Part shown: positions 53,770 through 62,226 of the stretch, one piece after another | How positions within the stretch are numbered: position 1 is the first letter of the stretch | Layout: every line of letters starts with the position of its first letter | Assembly: GCA_010356995.1 (NCBI GenBank) | Contig: ML996703.1 | Span: 496,001-560,000 of the forward strand | DNA length: 64,000 nt | Source: Trichodelitschia bisporula | Taxonomy: Eukaryota > Ascomycota > Dothideomycetes > Phaeotrichales > Phaeotrichaceae | Direction: 5' to 3' | Notes under the pieces: generated by a model | Database searches by the model: none | Told to the model about the DNA's origin: nothing | The model's input: the letters and a program-made list of their open reading frames with translations, nothing else | Made by a program: the position numbers and the translations under genes

Positions 53770-56700
53770 ATGTATATCTCTGCTGCTGCTCTGCTCGCGG
53801 CAGCGTCGGTTGTTGTGCCGGCTGTGGCGGTGAAGACGTTCGACAGCACCTCAAGGAACAATGTTGTGGTGTATTGGGTAAGTCTGGTGATACTGGAGTG
53901 TATCCCCACTGACGAGACATAGGGTCAAGGTGCCGGTCAAGGCCAGCTGAGCGCCGTTTGTGACAACGACGACATTGACATCGTGGTCGTTGGCTTCGTT
54001 AACGTTTACCCGAGTGCGGCCACCGGCGGCTATCCGGGCACTAACTTCGGCAACCAGTGCAGCGGTACCACCTACCAGACGACAGTCAATGGTCAAACGG
54101 TCAGCACGGGGCTGCTAAACAGCTGCCCGGGTATCGGGCCGGGCATCAAAGCCTGCCAGGCCAAGGGCGTGAAGGTGCTTCTGTCGATCGGCGGCGCGGC
54201 GCCGGCGGACGGCTTCCTCGAGAGTAATGCCGCTGGGGTTGATTTCGCCAACTTCCTGTGGGGCGCCTTCGGCCCGTCAACCACTGCCTGGACCAACGCG
54301 GGTAAGCCGCGTCCTTTCGGCGACGCCGCTTTCGATGGCTTCGATCTCGACATCGAGACGGTCCGCGCTTCGGCGCCGAAGGATTCGAATGGCAATACCG
54401 TGACTGACTGGAAGACGCGCGGGTACACCGCGCTCGTCAACCAACTGCGGGCGAACCTCGACTCCGTGTCCGACACGCCGCGTTACCTGTCTGCCGCGCC
54501 GCAGTGCGTGGTGCCCGATGCGTATCTCCAAGATAGTATCACGAAGGGCCTGTATGACTTCATCTTCGTGCAGTTGTACAACACGGCACAGTGCTCGGCG
54601 AAGAGCGGCCTCTTCGACCTGAACAACTGGGTATTCACAAACCCGAACGTTCGCGTGTTCATAGGCCTGGTAAGTGGATTCACTCATTTAGGAGAAGGGG
54701 CATACTGACTTCTCTAGCTTGCTGACCCCACCGACGAGTACTACCTCACCCCAACCGAAGTGCGTACGCGGGCACTGCAGCAGAACAACGTCCCTAACTT
54801 CGGTGGCATTATGGTGTGGGACTCTGCGAGCAGCCAGGGCAACACCAAATGCGGCAAGGAGTACGCCAGCTGGATGAAGACGGTACTGAAGAGCCTGCCT
54901 TCTGGCACGTTTACCGAGACCTGTCCCGTGTCCAGCAGCATCAGGCCCTCGAGCTCTGTCTTTTCGAGCAGCATCAAGCCGTCCAGCTCCGTTTTCTCGT
55001 CCAGCATCAAGCCGTCCAGCTCCATCTTCTCGAGCAGCATCAAGCCGTCCAGCTCCGTTTTCTCGAGCAGCATCAAGCCGTCCAGCTCCGTTTTCTCGAG
55101 CAGCATCAAGCCGTCCAGCNNNNNNNNNNNNNNNNNNNNNNNNNNNNNNNNNNNNNNNNNNNNNNNNNNNNNNNNNNNNNNNNNNNNNNNNNNNNNNNNN
55201 NNNNNNNNNNNNNNNNNNNNNNNNNNNNNNNNNNNNNNNTCATCCAGCGTCAAGCCGTCCAGCTCCGTCTTCTCGAGCAGCATCATACCGTCCAGCTCCG
55301 TTTTCTCGAGCAGCATCAAGCCGTCCAGCTCCGTCTTCTCATCCTCGGCTCAGGCCTCGAGCTCCGTTTTCTCATCCTCCATTAAGCCCTCGAGCTCCGT
55401 TTTCTCGTCCAGCATCAAGCCGTCGAGCTCCGTCTTCTCATCCTCCATCAAGCCGTCAAGCTCCGTCTTCTCGTCCTCGGCCCAGGCGTCCAGCTCCGCC
55501 CTCCCGTCCAGCTTCTTCTCGAGCTCAAAGGCCTCGAGCGCCGCGTCGTCCAGCCTCCTCTCCTCGGCCAAGTCCTCATCCAGCGTGTTCAGCTCCTCTG
55601 CCGCCGCGAGCGCGAGCGCGTCTGCCAGCTCCGCCAGGTCGTCAAGCGTATTGAGCTCCTCTGCCGCCGCGAGCGCAAGTGCGTCCGCCAGCTCCGCCAA
55701 GTCCTCAAGCGTGTTGAGCTCCTCTGCCGCCGCGAGCGCAAGTGCGTCCGCCAGCTCCGCCCAGTCCAGCTCTGCGGCAGGTGCGTCCAGCGCAGCCCCC
55801 AGCTCGGCTAAGAGCAGCTCCGCATTCCCATCGTTCTCCATCCCCAGCGGCTTCAGCGCGAGCGCCAGCTCCGCCCTGTCCAGCTCTGCGGCAGGTGCAT
55901 CCAGCGCGGCCCCCAGCTCGGCGAAGAGCAGCTCCGCGTCCCCGTCGTTCTCCATCCCCAGCGGGCCCGGCTTCAGCGCGAGTGCCAGCTTCTCTGGCCT
56001 CCCGTCGTTCTCAATCCCCAGCGGCCCTGGCTTCAGCGCGAGCGCGAGCTCCTCGGCCCTCCCGTCGTTCTCCATCCCCAGCGGACCCGGTGTCAGCGCG
56101 AGCGCCAGCGGCAGCGCGTCCGCCTCTTTCTCCTTCTCCAACGGTCCGGTCTTCAGCTCGCGCCCCGCGCTCTCGGAGAAGAGCTCCAGCAGCGTGCCGT
56201 ACTACCCGTCCTCCAGCAGCAGCGCGCCCTACTACCCTGCCTCGTCATCCTCGTCATCGAGCTACACCGATGGCTACTACAGCTACGGGTACAGCATGGC
56301 GCCACCCAAGCCCTCGTCGTCGTCCGTATACGGCGCGCCTCCTTACCCGGGCAAGTCCTCATCCTCGTCGTCGGTGGCCTGGGTGTACCCCACGGGCTCG
56401 CCGCGCCTGACCACAAGCACCATCTACAGCACGCGCACGCGCACCATCACGCTCGGTGGCTGGCCGACGCTGACGACTGAGACCGTTTCCGTCGGGACGA
56501 CGGTGTGCGAAGCGGGCTCCACGCCGACGACTGTGTACACGACTACGACGATTTACAGCACGCGCACGCGCACCGTGACTGAGAAGGGTTATGTCAGCAC
56601 GAGCACCGATGTGGTCGTCATTGGTACTACGGTTGTGCCCGTTTACTCGGTCTCCACGCCCGCAGCGCCTGTCAAGAACGTGCCGTCGGGTGCGCCTGGG

Positions 56701-57063
56701 TATGTCTACTCGCCGGAGAAGCCGGTTGTTTCGGCACCCGCTGTTTCGGCGCCCGCTGGGCCGGGCTATGCGCCTGGTCCTGGGGGCGAGGCGAAGTCGG
56801 CGGCTGTGACTACTGTCGTCGTTGTGCCCGTGCCGGCTGCGGAGTACTACGCTTCCGTGAGCGCGGCGGGTGTGGCCAAGGGCACCGGGGTTGCGGTCAA
56901 GCCGGTGTATGGCACGGCAGCGCCGAGTGGGTATCCCGTTGGTGGAGGGAAGACTGGCGGGTCGTACGTCAGCCCCGAGAAGTTCACTGGTGGGGCTGGG
57001 CAGGTTGTTGCGGGGATTGGGGCGGTTATTGTGGGGGGTGTTGTTGCGGTTTTGCTGTTGTAA
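53770..57063 (+). CDS. GPI-anchored GH18 chitinase (class III) with Ser-rich repeats
   Basis: This is a fungal-type class III chitinase that hydrolyses chitin at the cell wall. Exons: 53770-53877, 53923-54669 and 54718-57063, about 1066 residues including 40 unknown. The signal peptide is MYISAAALLAAASVVVPAVA. The GH18 barrel spans about residues 28-320. The catalytic DxxDxDxE motif DGFDLDIE is at residues 174-181, with Glu181 the acid; chitin-binding strand KVLLSIGGAAP and FVQLYN are also present. The region after TFTETCPVSSS is Ser-rich: 11-residue repeats (SSSVFSSSIKP), then SAAASASASASSAKSSSVL repeats, then FSIPSGPGFSASAS repeats. Two copies of TSTIYSTRTRT follow. The hydrophobic end (GIGAVIVGGVVAVLLL) fits a GPI signal. 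The run of N at 55120-55239 is in frame by length, but the true repeat number is unknown. Confidence 0.93.
54950..55490 (+). repeat. 33-bp coding minisatellite in the chitinase
   Basis: This is a tandem array of a 33-base unit (agctccgttttctcgagc and agcatcaagccgtcc, encoding SSSVFSSSIKP). At least a dozen full or partial units are visible around the run of N. Neighbouring units differ by only a few bases, which points to recent expansion or conversion. Confidence 0.85.
55120..55239. other. 120-base assembly gap (N) inside the minisatellite
   Basis: Exactly 120 N between near-identical repeat units. The assembler probably could not resolve the repeat, so the gap length should not be trusted. 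Confidence 0.95.
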
Positions 57064-57339
57064 GGAACCTCATTGTGGGTGGGAAAATGTGATGTTGGTT
57101 TGATGAGGTTGGGTGGTGGATGGTGGGAGTGGGAGTTCTCTTTGTGATAATGGGGTTCGTCTCGTTATTTTTTCGTGTATATTGAATGAAGATGTTTGGA
57201 TATCTACTTAGAATGGGTGGTGAAGGCTGTGGGTCCGGCGTCGCATCGCGTTTTCCTTTGTCTAGTTGCTTTTCACAATGGAGCAAATGAAGTCTCGAAT
57301 AACAATCCTCTTGACATGCAGTGGAGTTGACTGATGATT

Positions 57340-57391
57340 GGAGGAGGAGGAGGAGGAGGAGGAGGTGGCGGTGGTGGTGGTGGTGGTGGTT
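57340..57391. repeat. (GGA)n followed by (GGT)n microsatellite
   Basis: About eight gga units run straight into about nine ggt units. Confidence 0.8.
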
Positions 57392-57953
57392 GAATGCGGG
57401 ATGTGAGTGGAAGAGCGGTACACAAGGAGCTGGTACCTTGCTTACCCGTCACGGCCGGGCCGGTACATGTGCATGACGCGGAAATCATGTACCTGTTCGC
57501 GGGTATGGGAGGACGAAGCAAGGGGAGGCTTTGACGCGCGGATGATGGCTTTGGAGGCATGGATCGTGGAGAGAGGTGGGTGAATCCTAGGCATTCGCTT
57601 CGTCAGCCGCATATCTCGACTTCTACTCCTCCTTGTTGCACATCGTGATCATGTCATTTAAGCCTCAACATCCACTGTCCTCCACGTCTCTCCGCTCACC
57701 GGAATCGTCATGATTGCCACGGCCATGCTCCCTCCCCACCTTTACGACCTTCTCGCCGCCCCTCCATCCCGCCCCACCATCCCCGGGGCAGGCTCATGCA
57801 GCCATGAGGCAGGGATACGCAAGAGTGCCAGCACATCAAAGTGGGCTTGGAAGAGAGAGAAAGAAAACGTCAGTGCCCGGATGCCGCAAACTCTGGGTAG
57901 TTCTGCAGTTTGTAGTTGGCAGGTTGCATGCAGTTCGCGGCGCTGCAGCTTCT

Positions 57954-57988
57954 CCACTCTCCACTCTCCACTCTCCACTCTCCACTCT
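57954..57988. repeat. 7-bp tandem repeat (ccactct), five copies
   Basis: Five perfect copies of ccactct, in a C/T-rich stretch. Confidence 0.85.
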
Positions 57989-58010
57989 GCTCTCTCATCT
58001 CCTCCCTCCT

Positions 58011-58049
58011 CTTTGTGCTGCAGACACTGTCTTTGTGCTGCAGACACTG
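58011..58049. repeat. 20-bp direct repeat, two copies
   Basis: The unit ctttgtgctgcagacactg(t) occurs twice head to tail. Confidence 0.75.
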
Positions 58050-58280
58050 CAGAATCTGCCTTTTCAAGCCCCGGAGCACGTTTGATTGATCACTGACAGC
58101 TGCGCGTCCTCCTCTCTGCCTTATCCTTTCGTGCTCCCATCGCTCGTCTGTGTCTTTGTCCTCTACTACATCGCTGAGAAGAGTTGCGTCGGGCCGTTGT
58201 CTCTGCCGGAGCGTTGCGTCTTGGCTATTGGGCGTCGTGTCTCGAGATTTCTTCCCTTCGCTGCATCGACAACTTCATCT

Positions 58281-58357
58281 CTTCTCCTCTTCTCCTCTTC
58301 TCCTCTTCTCCTCTTCTCCTCTTCTCCTCTTCTCCTCTTCTCCTCTTCTCCTCTTCT
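58281..58357. repeat. 8-bp tandem repeat (cttctcct), nine copies
   Basis: Nine perfect copies of cttctcct plus a partial unit, a pure polypyrimidine tract that may be able to form triplex-type structure. Confidence 0.85.
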
Positions 58358-59076
58358 TGTCTCGTGTCTCCAAGGGAAGGACGGCGGAGGAAATGGTAAA
58401 GGTGTGAGGTTGTTGTTGGTTCTGCAGCGTGTCAATTGGCCATCATCGTTGTTGTCTTGACTCAATTAGCAGAGTGGTGGAGCTTGGACGACACGGAGCT
58501 ATCTCGCTTCTCTAGCTTTCTCTCCGCTCTCTTCTCACTCTACACCAACCTCCCCCACCGCCCCCACCGCCCCCACCAAAGCAAGAGAAGCTCTCTCCAC
58601 CAAGCGACCACTAAGGAAACTCCGTGATGCACAACTGCAGACCAACAAGACGATAGCTTGCAGGTAAGACACCTCACTGTTACTTGCTGTTCAGTTGTTC
58701 GCCTCGAAAAAACGCGCTTGGTCGCCTTGGAGCTGTTGCAAGTGGTGGAGAGAGCTCGCAGCTCGCGCTTTGCTTGCTGCGCGTCCTCCTCCACACCCCA
58801 GCCTCACAATATTCCCACACCAGCCCCCCCCCCCCATCCTTTCCAACTCAACTCCGTCACGCGTCCCATCTTCACTCCCTTAACACTCTGAACTTTTCCT
58901 TTGCCTTGACCTGCTCAAGCTACACACATACCCCAGCCTCAGCAGAGCCTCCACAAATGTTGCCTCGCACACTGACAGCTCCCCGTTCTTAGGACAAACT
59001 CCCCTTGTCCTCTCTCCTCAACTTCCTTCCTCTTCCCGTCTGAAAAGGCCATTGCGACACCAAACAATACACGAGC

Positions 59077-61716
59077 TTGAGCTCTCCCCCCCCCCCCAGT
59101 CCGGTGCCACGACATACCCTCCGTAGCCCGCCACCAGACCTGCCCGAGCCGAGTTCCGCAGGGCACGGCGTGAAGCTGCACTCCGCTTTCACATTGACCG
59201 GGCCACCGTCGCTGTCGCGACCTTCCACGTTGTCTTCCCTACACCCTCCTCCGTCCTCTAACGAGCTCCACGACATTGACGGCCACGGCGAGCAGGAATA
59301 TCTCACGTCTCTGCAGCAGAGTCAGCGCGCCGCTCTCGACACTTTTGGTCCACCTGTCCTCTCGCGCCCCTCCTCGTCTTCGGGTACGACGCTGCACTCG
59401 CTGCGACGCACCCCTAATCTCGAGGAGGAACAATTGCGACGCGTCCGCTCTGCATCCGTAGCATCGGCCAACCCTCCACCACTCCCACCAAGCGCGCAGG
59501 CGCAGCAGCAGCAACCGCGCCCCAACGTCCGCTTCGCAGAGGACGTCTCGGGAGGCTCGCACTCGCCGCATCCCGCCGTCCGCATCTCGCGCCGCACCGC
59601 CTCTGCCATCCTCGTCGCTCTTGAGGCCACCCGCACTCCCAACCCATTCACTCCCGTGCTTGAGGAGGAGAACGCCGATATGGCTGACCTGGGCGGCGGT
59701 GCCAGAGCTGCCAACGGCTCTGCCCGTACCACACAAGGCCCCGTCCCTGTTTCCGCGTCACAACCACAGTCAACCCGTGCTCCTCCCCCCTTCATGCCAC
59801 CGACGGAGATCATGCGTCGCCGGGGAGAGCGCGAGCAGCGCCGTCAACAGCAGCTTGAAGAGGAGAAGCGCGCGGCTGCTCCACCCGGTGCACAGGAGAC
59901 ATCCCAGAATCCGCAGCAGACGGAACAGCCGCAGCGGCTGCCTCAAAGCGGCCATCGTCGGACACAGACTGTGACGCAGGCGACATACCCCCCCCTGCAG
60001 GCTGGAGCGCAACCACAATCGTCAGCACAACGTACGCAGTCGGACCCCCAACCAGGCCGTCCACGTGCCACATCACAATCGCAACAGACGCCGCGGCCAG
60101 TGCCCACCGCCGGCCCCAGCGGCTCCCAAGCACGTCCACAAGCCCGTGCACAACAACCTCAGCAGCAGCAACAATCGCCTCCCTCACAGCGTGCGCCGCA
60201 ACCGCAATCGCGCCCCATCGCGGGCGGAGGAAGCACCCGAGCTCCTGCACCGGGCGCCTCGGAACCGAGCCAAGAAGCCGCACGCCGACCATCGAATGTC
60301 TCCTCCTTCCCGCATGCCTTTGAGCGCTGGGAAATCATGTCGTCGCACTGGGAGGGTCTGACGTCATACTGGCTGCACAGGCTGGAGCAGAACAAGGATG
60401 AGCTGCGGAAGGAGCCAATGCTTACGCAGCTGAGTCGGCAAGTCACGGACCTGTCGGCGGCAGGTGCGAACCTCTTCCATGCCGTCGTCGAGCTGCAGCG
60501 TCTCCGCGCCTCGTCCGAACGCAAGTTCCAGCGCTGGTTCATCGAGACGCGCAAGGACGCCGAGCGTGCGGGCGAAGTCGTCAAGCAGCTGGAGAACCAG
60601 GTGCTGGCCGAGCGGCGCGCGCGACAGGACGCGGATGCGCGCATCCAAGCGGCGCAGGACGGTGCGAGGGAAGCGCACACCCTCGTCAAAGAGATGCAAC
60701 GCGAGCTACGCATCAGCAAGGAGGAGTCGCGTCGAGCGTGGGAGGAGCTCGGCCGTAGAGAACAGGAGGAGCGCGACCGCACCGCCGCCCTGCGTGACGG
60801 CCAACCCATCGTCGTCGGCGGGTACCAGGTCTACCCACGCATGCAGCCCGGCCAGCCCGACGATGGTACTGAACAGCACGAGATGGCGGAGTACGGGTAC
60901 GGGCCCTCCGATGCCGGTGCCGGGCCGAGCGACGTCGGCGCCGGCGTCGGCCATGAAGGACTACCCTACGACCCGACCCGCTCCCCGGCGAACACAGACC
61001 CCTTCACCGAGCCCGCCCCCGCCGCGGGATCCTCGCTCGCCGGGCCCTTCCAGCCCGAATACCCCTTCCCAAGCGAAACGCCAGTGCAAGGCGCAGCGGA
61101 GGGCGCAGATGCGCGCTCCACCCTGCCCAGCCAACAACCGCCCACCACCACGAGTGCCGGCGACTTCTATCGCCTTGGCAACACGCACCTGGGTGCTGGT
61201 CCAGGCGCGCAAGAGGACCCGCACCCGTATGTTCCTGGCTCCGAGGATTGGGCGTCTAGCGCGGGCGAGGAGGATGACTACGCTACCGACGTCCAGGGCA
61301 ATGTGCTGCTGGACGCGGCTGGGCGGCCCGTGCCCTGGCGCCGGGGTGTCCAAGGCCCTGTCGAGGACGACGAGGGTGTGAGATACCCCGCCGTGCCGGC
61401 TATGACGTCGGCTGCAGTCCCGCCGGGGCGCCAGCAGCAGCCTGTCACGACGATGGCGGGTGTATCGCTCCCGCCGGCTGCGAGTGCGGGCGCGGTGTCG
61501 GCATCCGCGCCGCCTGCTGTTCCGCTTGCTGTTCCGCTGCCGCCTGGGAGTGTGGGCCCGGGACCGGATTATGAGGGGGATGGGTATGATGAGTGGGAGG
61601 AGCGGATGCGGCATCATCATCCGAGTCGGTTGAGTGATGTGCTAGAGATGGATGAGGATGAGCGGTCGCGGGTGAGTGAGATGGGGGAGGGGCAGGGGAG
61701 GGGAGCGCCGTTTTAG
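59077..61716 (+). CDS. Large disordered and coiled-coil protein, unknown function (5' end unresolved)
   Basis: This is a long open frame of about 880 codons. Residues 1-400 are Pro/Gln/Ser-rich, with a conserved-looking RISRRTASAILVALEATRTP followed by FTPVLEEENADM. A helical, coiled-coil-prone core covers about 405-585: FERWEIMSSHWEGLTSYWLH, then RKFQRWFIETRKDAERAGEV, QLENQVLAERRARQDADARI and KEESRRAWEELGRREQ. The C-terminal part is disordered and acidic, with DDYATDVQGNVLLDAAGRPV. I do not recognise a characterised homolog. The frame is open from 59044 but has no ATG until 59680, inside conserved-looking sequence. A start in an upstream exon is therefore likely; a cccccccag acceptor at 59099 or a weak one at 59047 could serve. 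No upstream ATG fits convincingly. Confidence 0.75.
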   Translation: MSSPPPPSPVPRHTLRSPPPDLPEPSSAGHGVKLHSAFTLTGPPSLSRPSTLSSLHPPPSSNELHDIDGHGEQEYLTSLQQSQRAALDTFGPPVLSRPSSSSGTTLHSLRRTPNLEEEQLRRVRSASVASANPPPLPPSAQAQQQQPRPNVRFAEDVSGGSHSPHPAVRISRRTASAILVALEATRTPNPFTPVLEEENADMADLGGGARAANGSARTTQGPVPVSASQPQSTRAPPPFMPPTEIMRRRGEREQRRQQQLEEEKRAAAPPGAQETSQNPQQTEQPQRLPQSGHRRTQTVTQATYPPLQAGAQPQSSAQRTQSDPQPGRPRATSQSQQTPRPVPTAGPSGSQARPQARAQQPQQQQQSPPSQRAPQPQSRPIAGGGSTRAPAPGASEPSQEAARRPSNVSSFPHAFERWEIMSSHWEGLTSYWLHRLEQNKDELRKEPMLTQLSRQVTDLSAAGANLFHAVVELQRLRASSERKFQRWFIETRKDAERAGEVVKQLENQVLAERRARQDADARIQAAQDGAREAHTLVKEMQRELRISKEESRRAWEELGRREQEERDRTAALRDGQPIVVGGYQVYPRMQPGQPDDGTEQHEMAEYGYGPSDAGAGPSDVGAGVGHEGLPYDPTRSPANTDPFTEPAPAAGSSLAGPFQPEYPFPSETPVQGAAEGADARSTLPSQQPPTTTSAGDFYRLGNTHLGAGPGAQEDPHPYVPGSEDWASSAGEEDDYATDVQGNVLLDAAGRPVPWRRGVQGPVEDDEGVRYPAVPAMTSAAVPPGRQQQPVTTMAGVSLPPAASAGAVSASAPPAVPLAVPLPPGSVGPGPDYEGDGYDEWEERMRHHHPSRLSDVLEMDEDERSRVSEMGEGQGRGAPF

Positions 61717-62226
61717 CTCTCAGTTCCCGTAGCTGCGCTTTGATACCCCGGGTGATAGGAAGGTTGAGATGGGAAGGTTGTGTAATCTGGGGGTTTTTTT
61801 TTCTTTGTGTGGTAAAATCTCTCTTGTGGGTTGTGGAGTGGAAGTGGGTTCGGCATAGCGAGGTGTGTGGCGTGCTTGTTTTGTACGATAGACGGGATGC
61901 TCAGAATGGGGATTTGGGGCTGGGATGGAAGATGGGTACCAACCGGCCTGGTATGGGCTGTGTACTAGGTTAATGCATATTCTGTGTCGAATGTTGGGTT
62001 GCTGCTGCCTGTGACGCTGGTGCACGTGGGTGTGGGTGATGCCTGTTCGAAGTGGATCTCGATATCATTGAGCATGGACGCGCTACCGTATAACGCCGAA
62101 AATGAACACCTGCACATCGCAGAAAACAAGCAGTCTAGTCTACCGAAACAGTACAACAAGGGGAGGGGTATACGCATCATTCATCCATCCATCCTGATCA
62201 TCACACACCAGTAATCGTGAGGAGCA
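61717..62226. other. Intergenic, convergent 3' regions
   Basis: 510 bases between convergent stops. I see nothing but presumed 3' UTRs. Confidence 0.4.

Larger units (their letters stand above)
57064..59076. other. Repeat-rich intergenic region upstream of the coiled-coil gene
   Basis: 2.0 kb with four simple or tandem repeats (listed separately) and long C/T-rich stretches. An exon donor-like caggtaagac lies at about 58661, but the ATG before it (58627) runs into a stop. It may contain the 5' UTR and promoter of the gene at 59077. No separate gene is supported. Confidence 0.45.

Noticed and set aside
55350-56141. 263-aa minus-strand open frame rich in Leu, Glu and Ala
   Set aside because: It is the antisense of the chitinase Ser-rich repeats. 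Repetitive GC-rich coding DNA opens antisense frames; there is no independent motif.
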